From Bacteroidaceae bacterium (GTDB taxonomy: Bacteria; Bacteroidota; Bacteroidia; Bacteroidales; Bacteroidaceae), in assembly GCA_016302435.1 (NCBI GenBank), contig JAEDNQ010000012.1:1-23015 (forward strand): a stretch of DNA of 23,015 nucleotides, given 5' to 3'. Below the pieces are notes generated by a model, which made no database searches, was not told the origin of the DNA, and saw only the letters and a list, made by a program, of their open reading frames with translations. Both the position numbers and the translations under genes were made by a program. Shown here piece by piece: positions 1 through 7,056 of this stretch (positions within the stretch are counted from its first letter, which is position 1; each line of letters opens with the position of its first letter).

Positions 1-181
1 CGCGGTAGACATTGAAGGAGGTCTCTTCCGTGTCGGAAAGGAGTGAGCGCCACGAAACGAGGATGCCGCTTTTGGAGGGTACGGCAACGGGCGCACGATT
101 GAGAACCTCTCTGACTTGCTGTGCCGAGGCTGGCAGGAGAGAGAGGGATAGCATGAATGCTGTGAGTATATGTTTGTGCAT
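1..181 (-). CDS. Probable PL11-type rhamnogalacturonan lyase, 5' end only
   Basis: The minus strand opens with an ATG at 181-179 and stays open to the window edge, giving about 60 residues. They begin with a classic signal peptide (MHKHILTAFMLSLSLLPASA, then QQ), so the protein is exported. The mature start runs into a stretch containing GILVSWRSLLSDTEE and then TSFNVYR. That pattern (G-x-hydrophobic-VSWR-x-L ... F-N-V/L-Y-R) is the one I know from the N-terminal beta domain of PL11 rhamnogalacturonan endolyases, which cleave the backbone of pectic rhamnogalacturonan I. The catalytic propeller lies outside the window, so activity cannot be judged. The GH43 and GH2 enzymes 10 kb away fit a pectin theme. 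It could instead be another secreted protein sharing this beta domain. No clear TAnnTTTG promoter is visible in the 128 bases upstream. Confidence 0.66.
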   Translation of the reverse strand, partial: MHKHILTAFMLSLSLLPASAQQVREVLNRAPVAVPSKSGILVSWRSLLSDTEETSFNVYR

Positions 182-309
182 AAATATTGGTTAGTCAGTT
201 GGATGGTAATTTTCTACAACCAATGGTTTATAGAATTTCAGCTGCCTTGGTCTTGAGCAACAGACCTGGCACTATTCTAATAAGAGCCTTTTCTCACGAT
301 ATGTGAGTC

Positions 310-966
310 TTATCTCCTCATGGCTTCTATGAGGTAGGGATTATATTGTTTTTCAAAACCTATGGTTGTCTGTGGCCCGTGTCCGCAATAGACCTTGGTG
401 TCGTTGGGTAGGGCAGAGAGCACCTTGAGGCTCTTCATCATGTCGTCCATATTGCCTCCTTCGAGGTCGGTGCGTCCGCAGCTGCCGCGGAAGAGTGTGT
501 CGCCAGAGAAGAGTACGCCTTGGCTCTCGCAGTAGAAGCATGCGCTACCGGGGGAATGGCCTGGTGTTGGGATGACTGTGAGGCTGTCCACTCCGAAGTG
601 GAGCTTCTCTCCGTCCTGAAGGGGAGAGCCGAGCTGTGGGAAAGGAGGGTGGGCTATTTTCATGCCCATGACCGACTGTATCTGGAGGTCGATGTTGTCA
701 TAAAGGGTGTGGTCGGCTGCCAAGGCTCTGCTCTTCTCGTGGAAGTCGCGGTAGAAATATCCGTTGCCCCACACGTGGTCGAAGTGGAGATGGGTGTTGA
801 GCAGATGGATGATGTCGAGGCTGTCTATGGCGAAATAGTTGCGAAGCTGCTCCCACTCGCTTTCTGACGAACAGCTGCAGTCGATGACGGTAGCATAGCC
901 GTCTCCGCTTTGAACAACGTAGCAGTTGACACCAAGAGGATTGAACGTGAATGGTTGTATAGTCAT
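310..966 (-). CDS. Metallo-beta-lactamase-fold hydrolase, glyoxalase II-like
   Basis: This is a 218-residue cytosolic hydrolase of the glyoxalase II / MBL-fold group, which uses two metal ions to cleave thioesters or similar bonds. The metal ligands are visible: H59, H61, D63 and H64 in THLHFDHVWG, H137 in TPGHSPGS, D156 in FSGDTLFRG and H196 in VYCGHGPQT. The sequence FSGDTLFRGSCGRTDL is typical of the YcbL/GloB-like subgroup. I chose the ATG at 966. The frame stays open 49 codons further upstream, but that part would run into rsmG and is arginine/lysine-rich with no family similarity. The start lies 68 bases after the rsmG stop, so it is probably the last gene of the DUF4301-rsmG operon. 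The true substrate is unknown. The fold call is very secure. Confidence 0.9.
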   Translation of the reverse strand: MTIQPFTFNPLGVNCYVVQSGDGYATVIDCSCSSESEWEQLRNYFAIDSLDIIHLLNTHLHFDHVWGNGYFYRDFHEKSRALAADHTLYDNIDLQIQSVMGMKIAHPPFPQLGSPLQDGEKLHFGVDSLTVIPTPGHSPGSACFYCESQGVLFSGDTLFRGSCGRTDLEGGNMDDMMKSLKVLSALPNDTKVYCGHGPQTTIGFEKQYNPYLIEAMRR

Positions 967-1034
967 GTGTTGGTTGATTATTTTTGGTTGGGGTAGGGGT
1001 ATGTAATGAATCGATGTCCTATGTTTTTTGGTCC

Positions 1035-1664
1035 TCACTTGCTTGTTATGCCCACGTGCACAACCTTCTTTGTCTCGAAGTATTCCTCTTCGAAATAGTC
1101 GTTCAGCGGCCATACGGCAGCAATATTCTTCACAGCGGCTATCTCTCCGTCGAGTTCTCCTCCCTTGAGGGCGATGATTCCGTTTGGAAGAGCGTTGTGC
1201 TGTTCTTTGGCGATATTCTTGCGGGCTATCTTTATGAGGTCGACCATTGACATGACGGCTCGTGTGACGACGAAGTCATACTTGTCTTTTATCTCCTCAG
1301 CCCTGGCGTGTGAGAATCTTACATTCTGCAGTCCTATGGCCGTAGCCACCTCCTGAGCCACTCTGACTTTCTTGCCAATGCTGTCCACGAGGTGGAAGTT
1401 GGCTTCGGGAAAGAGGATGGCAAGGGGTATGCCAGGAAATCCGCCTCCTGTGCCGAGGTCCATGATGTTGGTGTCTGGGCGGAAGTTGATGAGTTTGGCT
1501 ATGCCGAGGGAGTGAAGCACATGGTGCTCGTAGAGGTTGTGGATGTCTTTTCGTGAGATGACATTGATTTTTGAGTTCCAGTCATTGTACAAAACTTCAA
1601 GCTGAGCAAACTGCTCGGCCTGAAGTTCTGTGATGTTGGGAAAGTATTTGGTGATTATTTCCAT
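1035..1664 (-). CDS. rsmG: 16S rRNA (guanine-N7) methyltransferase RsmG
   Basis: RsmG (GidB) uses S-adenosylmethionine to make m7G at position 527 (E. coli numbering) of 16S rRNA in the 530 loop; loss of it gives low-level streptomycin resistance in several bacteria. The 209-residue length is normal. Family marks are LYNDWNSKINVISRKD at about 25-40, the helix EHHVLHSL at 46-53, and the SAM-binding loop MDLGTGGGFPGIPLAI at 68-83, followed by the acidic LVDSIGKKVRVAQEV. VTRAV (motif IV region) and LKGG occur in the usual order. It lies 41 bases downstream of the DUF4301 gene and 68 bases upstream of the MBL-fold gene on the same strand, with no terminator between, so the three are probably co-transcribed. 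Confidence 0.96.
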   Translation of the reverse strand: MEIITKYFPNITELQAEQFAQLEVLYNDWNSKINVISRKDIHNLYEHHVLHSLGIAKLINFRPDTNIMDLGTGGGFPGIPLAILFPEANFHLVDSIGKKVRVAQEVATAIGLQNVRFSHARAEEIKDKYDFVVTRAVMSMVDLIKIARKNIAKEQHNALPNGIIALKGGELDGEIAAVKNIAAVWPLNDYFEEEYFETKKVVHVGITSK

Positions 1665-1705
1665 GCTATATTAAATAAAGATGTGTGCAGCCTCTTATGC
1701 GTCTT

Positions 1706-3193
1706 CTACTGGTGCTGTTCGCGCAGGAGGTCGTTGACTGTCTTGACAGGGTTGAATGTGCCGAGAGGAACGTCGACGAAGATGGTGTTCCAGTCGCTCA
1801 TGGCTCCATTCCAGAGTCCTGGGAGTTCGAGTGCCTTGAGTTCTTTGCCGTCCTTGCTCTTGTTGGATATGAATCCTGTCTTTGGGTCGACGTGCTTGGT
1901 GAGGTCGAACTTCTCTCCCTTGTAGTTCTTGATGGCGCAGACGAGGTCAACGGGGTTGAAGTGAGTGCCGTTCTTGAACATCTCCATGTACTCCTCATTG
2001 GCTGTGTCTATCTGGCTGCTCTCAAGTATCTGGAGGCTGATGGTGTTGTCGGGGTTGTAGGCGAGGAACGGGCCTCCGCCTGGTTCGCCAACGTTCTTCA
2101 CCATACCGCACACGCGAATTGGTCTGTTGAGCTTATTGCGGAGATAGATGGCGAGTTCGGCATCTTCGAGGTCCTTAAGTTCTGGATTGCGGCAACAGAG
2201 TTCGTCGCGGAGGAATCGGATTATCTCTTCGAGCTGAGCGTGGGTATAAGTGCCGCTGTCGAGCAGTCGGAGATAGTCGAAGGCCTTCTGCTGCTTGCTG
2301 ACGAGTATGCCGGCAATGAGCTTCTTGTATTCTGTTGTCTCTGGCTTGAGACGGTCTGGCACAACGTTGTCGATATTCTTGATGAAGATGATGTCGGCAT
2401 CGAGGTCATTGAGATTTTCGATGAGGGCTCCGTGGCCTCCTGGGCGGAAGAGTATCTTCCCGTCCTTTCCTCTGAAGGGTGTGTTGTCGGGGTTGGCGGC
2501 TACGGTATCTGTGCTCGACTTCTGCTCGGAGAATGATACGGAATACTTCACACCGTAGACTGCCTCATACTTTGGCAGCACTTTCTCCACGAGTGCTTCG
2601 AAGAGCGGACGATGTTCGGGGCTGACGGTGAAGTGGACGTACACAGTGCCTGTCTTGCTTGCTGCATAGAGTGCTCCCTCCACAAGGTGCTCTTCTACAG
2701 GTGTGCGTGCTCCGTCTTCATACTTGTGGAACTTGAGGAGTCCCTTTGGCAGTTTGCCGTATGAGAGTCCTTCCTCACCGAGGAGAGTGGCGATGGCTGT
2801 CTTTGTTGAGTCGTCTCCTCCGTTCTTGGCTATTGCCTCCTTGAGGTCGCCTATGAAGGCAAACTTGTCGAGGTTGTCCTCAAACTTCTTTATGAAATCT
2901 GTCTTCTCCTCTGTGTCGAGGTATTCGAAGAGATTTTTGAACATGCGGCTGGCAGCTCCCGAGGCTGGCACGAACTTCAGCACCTTGCCGCTGCCGGCAA
3001 GATAGCTTTCCCAAGCGGCAAGATATGCCTTCTTCTCTTCTGGACTGGCTACAGTGATGCCATTGCCTGGCGAAGCTGCTCCTGCAAGTCGGAGCCATGG
3101 GAATCCTGTTTTGAAACACTGCAGTTGAGCGTTGAGCTTCTCTTCTGATATGCCTTTCTTGGCGAGAAAATCTTTGTCTTCTTGTGTAAGCAT
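1706..3193 (-). CDS. DUF4301 family protein, possible sugar nucleotidyltransferase fold
   Basis: This 495-residue soluble protein matches the Bacteroidetes family DUF4301, which has no assigned function. I see features that recall UDP-sugar pyrophosphorylases. A small-residue loop ending in Arg-Met-Phe-Lys (VPASGAASRMFK, 75-86) sits where those enzymes carry their nucleotide loop. FRPGGHGALIENL (249-261) is followed by IIFIKNIDNVVPD (268-280), which resembles the P-P-G-H-G and N-I-D-N sites that bind sugar phosphate and uridine. HFNPVDL (411-417) occurs further on. The C-terminal block LPGLWNGAMSDWNTIFVDV (457-475) is also distinctive. The nucleotidyltransferase idea is inference. The start at 3193 is preferred over one 39 codons upstream because the promoter at 3280-3311 puts the transcript start downstream of that codon. 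It is the first gene of the operon with rsmG. Confidence 0.9.
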   Translation of the reverse strand: MLTQEDKDFLAKKGISEEKLNAQLQCFKTGFPWLRLAGAASPGNGITVASPEEKKAYLAAWESYLAGSGKVLKFVPASGAASRMFKNLFEYLDTEEKTDFIKKFEDNLDKFAFIGDLKEAIAKNGGDDSTKTAIATLLGEEGLSYGKLPKGLLKFHKYEDGARTPVEEHLVEGALYAASKTGTVYVHFTVSPEHRPLFEALVEKVLPKYEAVYGVKYSVSFSEQKSSTDTVAANPDNTPFRGKDGKILFRPGGHGALIENLNDLDADIIFIKNIDNVVPDRLKPETTEYKKLIAGILVSKQQKAFDYLRLLDSGTYTHAQLEEIIRFLRDELCCRNPELKDLEDAELAIYLRNKLNRPIRVCGMVKNVGEPGGGPFLAYNPDNTISLQILESSQIDTANEEYMEMFKNGTHFNPVDLVCAIKNYKGEKFDLTKHVDPKTGFISNKSKDGKELKALELPGLWNGAMSDWNTIFVDVPLGTFNPVKTVNDLLREQHQ

Positions 3194-3279
3194 GGTTATT
3201 ATGGTATTAAGTGATAAAAAGTGACCTTGTGTTTCCCTCAGGACATGCCCCGTAAGGGCAACCCGATGAAAACTTATGT

Positions 3280-3311
3280 CAAAGATACGTACATTATGCG
3301 AAACTTCCAAA
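3280..3311 (-). promoter_or_regulatory. Bacteroidetes-type promoter for the DUF4301-rsmG operon
   Basis: Read on the minus strand, TTTG (3311-3308) is followed after exactly 20 bases by TATCTTTG (3287-3280). This is a perfect match to the -33 TTTG and -7 TAnnTTTG elements of the Bacteroidetes housekeeping promoter. It implies a leader of about 80 bases before the ATG at 3193, with a short GC hairpin (GCCC-TTAC-GGGGC on the minus strand, around 3247-3259). Confidence 0.75.
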
Positions 3312-3383
3312 CATTTTGTGCTTAATCGGCTACTTTTTCATGAATTATTTATAATAATGAGCCTTATTGCAATAAAAATACAC

Positions 3384-3391
3384 TAACTTTG
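3384..3391 (+). promoter_or_regulatory. Promoter -7 element for the RSH gene
   Basis: TAACTTTG matches the Bacteroidetes -7 consensus TAnnTTTG. The upstream element is weak: TTATTG at 3364-3369 is closer than the ideal spacing. The transcript would start near 3397, leaving a leader of about 86 bases before the ATG at 3484. The region 3194-3483 between the two divergent genes holds this promoter, the opposite one at 3280-3311 and the leader hairpin at 3423-3462; I see no small gene in it. Confidence 0.6.
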
Positions 3392-3422
3392 CACTACAAA
3401 TACAACATAAACCACAACACCC

Positions 3423-3462
3423 GAACGGGCATCGGCTTCCTTGAGTTGCCAACCTCCCGTTC
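3423..3462 (+). promoter_or_regulatory. Stem-loop in the RSH leader
   Basis: GAACGGG (3423-3429) and CCCGTTC (3456-3462) are perfectly complementary, with GGC (3434-3436) and GCC (3448-3450) able to pair inside. The structure would occupy the middle of the 5' leader and end 21 bases before the start codon. It has no U-tract, so it does not look like a terminator. Its role is unknown; a translational control or stability element is possible. Confidence 0.4.
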
Positions 3463-3483
3463 ACTTTATCACCCCACGAGCGT

Positions 3484-5703
3484 ATGGAAGAAATAGCTAC
3501 TATCAAGGAATACGAAAGAGAAGAACTGCTCTCCACCGTTAAGAAGCTCCAGTCGAAGTTAGGCGATGTGCTCAATCCCGATGATTTCCACAAGGTGAAA
3601 GAAATCCTGCTCAGAGCTGTAGAGACAGGTTCGCTTCGCCGTGACCAGTTTGGACTCAACCCCATACTCTTCGACTTGCAGACGGCCCTCATCACCGTTG
3701 AGGAAATAGGACTCAACCGCGCCTCTGTACTCAGCATCATGCTCCAGGGATGCGTGCGTGTCGAAGCCGTAGGCATAGTCGACATAGAGAGTGACTTCGG
3801 ACAGGAAGTGGCGCACATCATCAGAGGACTGCTAAGGGTCAACGAACTCTATGCCAAAAATCCGTCCATAGAGACCGAAAACTTCCGTGACCTGCTCCTC
3901 TCCTTTGCTGAAGACATGCGTGTCATCTTCATCATCATAGCCGACCGCGTCAACCTCATGCGTCAGATCAAAGACCGCGGCACCGATGAAGAGCGCATCA
4001 GAGTGGCTACCGAGGCTGCTCATCTCTATGCGCCCTTGGCACATAAGCTCGGACTCTATCTGATAAAGCGCGAACTCGAAGACCTCTCGCTCAAATATCT
4101 TGAGTCGGATGTCTACTACATGATAAAAGAGAAGCTCAGTGCCACGAGAGAAGCTCGCGACCGCTACATAGAAAACTTCATCCGCCCCATAGAGGAACAT
4201 CTCTCTGCCGCTGGACTCCACTTCCACATCAAGGGACGCACCAAGTCTATACACTCCATCTGGCAGAAGATGAAAAAGCAGAAGTGTAAGTTTGAGGGCA
4301 TCTACGACCTCTTTGCCATCCGTGTCATCCTCGACTCAGCACCGGACAAGGAGAAGCAGGACTGCTGGCAGGTGTTCAGCATCGTCACAGACATGTACCG
4401 TCCCAATCCGAAACGCCTCCGCGACTGGCTCTCCGTGCCTAAGAGCAACGGCTACGAGTCACTCCACATCACGGTCATGGGACCAGAGGGCAAATGGGTA
4501 GAAATACAGATACGCACGGAGCGCATGGACGAGATAGCCGAACGTGGTCTCGCTGCCCACTGGCGCTATAAGGGGGTGAAGGATAGCGGCACAAAACTCG
4601 AAGAGTGGCTTAAAGACATACGTCTTGCCCTTGAGACACAGACAGAAAGTGATGAGAACCTCGTCGACCGCTTCAAGGTAGACCTCTACAGTGACGAGGT
4701 CTTTGTCTTCACACCCAAGGGCGACCTCTTCAAACTGCCCAAGGGAGCCACCATCCTCGACTTTGCCTTCATGGTGCATACCAGCGTGGGCTCACACTGC
4801 ATAGGAGGCAAGGTCAACGGCAAGAATGTGCACATACGCACCAAGCTGCAGAGCGGTGACCAGGTGGAGATACTCACTTCAACCAAGCAGTTGCCCAAGC
4901 GCGACTGGCTCAACATTGCCGTAACCACCAAGGCTCGCACCAAGATACGCCAGTCTCTCGCCGAACAGGAGATGAAAGTCTCCACCTTCGCCAAGGAGGC
5001 TCTCGAACGAAAGTTCAAGAACCGCAAGATAGAGCCCGAGGAGTCGGTCATGATGCGTCTCGTGAAGAAGCTTGGCTACAAGCATGTTCTGGAGTTCTAC
5101 AAGGCTATAGCTGAGGACATACTCGATGTCAACAACGTCATAGAGCAATACTTAGAGATAGTAGAGCGTGACAACAATCCCACAGCTTTCTCAGCCGAAC
5201 AGCGTAGTGCCGACGGATTCAGCAAGACAGGTTCTGACGACATGGTAAGAGAGAGTCAAGATGTGCTCGTCTTAGACAACAATCTGAAGGGGGTGGAGTA
5301 TAGCCTTGCAAAATGCTGCAATCCCATCTATGGCGACGATGTCTTCGGATTCGTCACTGTCAACAGAGGCATCAAGGTTCACCGTTCCGACTGCCCCAAC
5401 GCACAGCTTCTCCGCGAGCGCCTTGGCTACCGTGTGCTCAAAGCGCGCTGGGCAGGCAAGGGCAGCAAGCAATATCCCGTCACTCTCTACGTGGTGGGGC
5501 ACGACGACATAGGCATAGTAAATAACATAACGTCCATCATCAACAAGGAAAAGAACATCATGCTTCGCAGCATCTCCATCAGCTCGTCTGAAGACGGCCT
5601 CTTCTCCGGTTCGCTCATTGTGTCCATCAGCGACCAGAATCAGCTCACCATGCTCATCAAGAAGATAAGTACCGTCAAGGGAGTGAAGAAGGTGACACGA
5701 TAA
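3484..5703 (+). CDS. relA: RelA/SpoT (RSH) alarmone synthetase with degenerate hydrolase domain
   Basis: This 739-residue long RSH enzyme makes (p)ppGpp from ATP and GDP/GTP in the stringent response. Order of domains: an HD-type hydrolase remnant (about 30-200); the synthetase (about 243-360) with GRTKSIHSIWQKM, YDLFAIRV (D275), basic motif RLRD (311-314), SNGYESLH and VEIQIRT (catalytic E340); TGS (about 404-465); a zinc-finger/CC region with AKCCNPIYGDD (C611, C612) and HRSDCPNA; and an ACT domain (about 664-739). The HD centre is lost: the position of the metal-binding His-Asp reads MLQGCVRVEAV (86-96), and the usual ADRLHNMRT reads ADRVNLMRQ (153-161). I therefore infer a synthetase-only RelA-type enzyme, with hydrolysis supplied by another RSH elsewhere. 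rlmH follows 33 bases downstream. Confidence 0.95.
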   Translation: MEEIATIKEYEREELLSTVKKLQSKLGDVLNPDDFHKVKEILLRAVETGSLRRDQFGLNPILFDLQTALITVEEIGLNRASVLSIMLQGCVRVEAVGIVDIESDFGQEVAHIIRGLLRVNELYAKNPSIETENFRDLLLSFAEDMRVIFIIIADRVNLMRQIKDRGTDEERIRVATEAAHLYAPLAHKLGLYLIKRELEDLSLKYLESDVYYMIKEKLSATREARDRYIENFIRPIEEHLSAAGLHFHIKGRTKSIHSIWQKMKKQKCKFEGIYDLFAIRVILDSAPDKEKQDCWQVFSIVTDMYRPNPKRLRDWLSVPKSNGYESLHITVMGPEGKWVEIQIRTERMDEIAERGLAAHWRYKGVKDSGTKLEEWLKDIRLALETQTESDENLVDRFKVDLYSDEVFVFTPKGDLFKLPKGATILDFAFMVHTSVGSHCIGGKVNGKNVHIRTKLQSGDQVEILTSTKQLPKRDWLNIAVTTKARTKIRQSLAEQEMKVSTFAKEALERKFKNRKIEPEESVMMRLVKKLGYKHVLEFYKAIAEDILDVNNVIEQYLEIVERDNNPTAFSAEQRSADGFSKTGSDDMVRESQDVLVLDNNLKGVEYSLAKCCNPIYGDDVFGFVTVNRGIKVHRSDCPNAQLLRERLGYRVLKARWAGKGSKQYPVTLYVVGHDDIGIVNNITSIINKEKNIMLRSISISSSEDGLFSGSLIVSISDQNQLTMLIKKISTVKGVKKVTR

Positions 5704-5736
5704 TTCTCAAAAATTACTCATCAAGAATCTCCTCAC

Positions 5737-6210
5737 ATGAAAGTTTCCCTCATACTTGTAGGCAAGACCGTGAACAAGCATTTCGTCGACCTCATCGACG
5801 AATATGCCTCCCGTGTCAAGCACTATATTGGATTTGACATCATCACCATTCCCGAACTCCGAAACACCAAGAATCTGTCATCCGACCAGCAGAAGCAGCA
5901 GGAAGGCGAACTCATCCTCCGCCAGTTGCAGCAAGGAGACAGGGTAGTGTTGCTTGACGAGCACGGCAAGGAGATGCGTAGTGTGGAGTTCTCATCATAT
6001 ATGGAGAACAAGATGAACACTGTCAGCAAGCGCCTTGTCTTCATCATTGGCGGTCCCTACGGATTTTCCCCCGATGTCTACCGACGAGCCGACGAACAGC
6101 TTTCTCTCTCCAAAATGACATTTTCCCATCAGATGATAAGGCTCATCTTCGTAGAACAACTCTACCGAGCCATGACCATCATGCGTGGAGAACCTTACCA
6201 TCACGAGTAG
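5737..6210 (+). CDS. rlmH: 23S rRNA (pseudouridine1915-N3)-methyltransferase RlmH
   Basis: RlmH is a small SPOUT-class, knotted methyltransferase that acts on assembled 70S ribosomes and methylates pseudouridine 1915 in helix 69 of 23S rRNA. The 157-residue length is the standard one. Diagnostic parts are the start MKVSLILVGKT, the SAM-binding knot FIIGGPYGF (102-110), LSLSKMTFSHQMIRLIFVEQ (122-141, in the usual position) and the C-terminal EPYHHE, whose histidines and terminal region contribute to the active site of the dimer. The gene starts 33 bases after the RSH stop with no terminator, so it is probably co-transcribed with it. Downstream it converges on maf, with a hairpin repeat between. 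Confidence 0.97.
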   Translation: MKVSLILVGKTVNKHFVDLIDEYASRVKHYIGFDIITIPELRNTKNLSSDQQKQQEGELILRQLQQGDRVVLLDEHGKEMRSVEFSSYMENKMNTVSKRLVFIIGGPYGFSPDVYRRADEQLSLSKMTFSHQMIRLIFVEQLYRAMTIMRGEPYHHE

Positions 6211-6252
6211 TTCAGCGAGCTCGATATCCTCTCTATTGCTCTCATATCTGCT

Positions 6253-6292
6253 CCGTCCGGCATTTCGGGCTTCCCAAGCCCGAAATCCCTCC
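6253..6292. repeat. REP-like hairpin repeat, copy 1
   Basis: ATTTCGGGCTT (6262-6272), CCC, and AAGCCCGAAAT (6276-6286) form a perfect 11-base-pair stem with a three-base loop. The block 6253-6292 is closely similar to 17454-17493, including flanking CCGTYCGG and ATCCC. This copy lies in the 246-base gap between the convergent rlmH and maf genes, where it could also act as a weak terminator, although no T-run follows on either strand. The rest of 6211-6456 shows no gene or other element I can name. Confidence 0.7.
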
Positions 6293-6456
6293 ATCTTCCG
6301 GTACTCTTATCACGGTTATGTTAAATAGCAAAACAAGGTAAAGCATCACCCAAACCGTCAGCAAGCATTCCGACTTCCCCTCACCATCATCTCTCTTGCC
6401 GATAGATTTCCTTCATGCGCCCAGAAAATCTCAGTAGGCAACTTCAGCCGCAGGCA

Positions 6457-7056
6457 TCAGAATCTTTTCAGTTCCTTGTACAGTCTTTGTATGGGCAGTC
6501 CCATCACATTGAAGTACGAGCCTTCGATGCGTGTGACTCCTACAAATCCTATCCACTCCTGTATGCCGTATGATCCAGCTTTGTCGTACGGTCGGTACTT
6601 GTCCACATAATACTCAATTTCTTCTTCGGTAAGATTATCGAAGAAAACTTTTGATACCGATGCGAACTGTTTCATTTTGTCTCGTGAACAAATGGTCACG
6701 CCCGTTATGACTTCATGAGCATGACCTGACAGTTCTGTGAGCATGTTTATGGCCTCTTCACGCGATGAAGGTTTGCCAAGCACCTTGTCGTTGTCATAGA
6801 CAATTGTGTCGGCTGTGATGATGAGTTCGTCTTCAGCCATGGTGCGCCTGTATGCTTCCGCCTTCTTGCCAGATATGAAGACAGGAATATCTTCTCCTCG
6901 CAGACTGGCAGGATAGCTCTCATCAATATCTTTGATGATACGTACGGAGAAATCTATGCCAAGACCAGCAAGTAGTTCTTTGCGGCGAGGAGAATTGCTG
7001 GCGAGTATGACCTTGTAGCCTTCTACCAACCGAAGGCTGTGTTGTTGTGCATCCAT
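6457..7056 (-). CDS. maf: Maf-type nucleoside triphosphate pyrophosphatase (YhdE-like)
   Basis: Maf proteins hydrolyse non-canonical or surplus nucleoside triphosphates to monophosphates; the YhdE branch prefers dTTP, UTP and modified forms. The 199-residue protein has the N-terminal ILASNSPRRKELL (18-30) phosphate-binding signature, ITADTIV (80-86) with the catalytic-base aspartate D83, LGKP (93-96), DKAGSYGIQ (158-166) and GSYFNVMGLP (179-188). The YGIQ form points to the dTTPase/UTPase subgroup. The start at 7056 overlaps the end of the KdsC-like gene by 34 bases in another frame, implying coupled translation; the first 13 or so residues precede the conserved core. It is the last gene of a four-gene minus-strand cluster. 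Confidence 0.94.
   Translation of the reverse strand: MDAQQHSLRLVEGYKVILASNSPRRKELLAGLGIDFSVRIIKDIDESYPASLRGEDIPVFISGKKAEAYRRTMAEDELIITADTIVYDNDKVLGKPSSREEAINMLTELSGHAHEVITGVTICSRDKMKQFASVSKVFFDNLTEEEIEYYVDKYRPYDKAGSYGIQEWIGFVGVTRIEGSYFNVMGLPIQRLYKELKRF

Noticed and set aside
293..307. Inverted repeat CTCAC-GATAT-GTGAG just after the MBL-fold gene as a terminator
   Set aside because: The stem is only five base pairs and A-rich, not T-rich, sequence follows on the transcribed strand.
1685..2536. A 283-codon open frame on the plus strand opposite the DUF4301 gene
   Set aside because: It is fully antisense to a gene with clear family motifs, has low-complexity Val/Glu/Leu content typical of mirrored codons, and has no promoter.
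5306..5525. Short alternative frames inside the RSH gene around the CC motif
   Set aside because: They overlap conserved domain sequence and look like ordinary out-of-frame readings.
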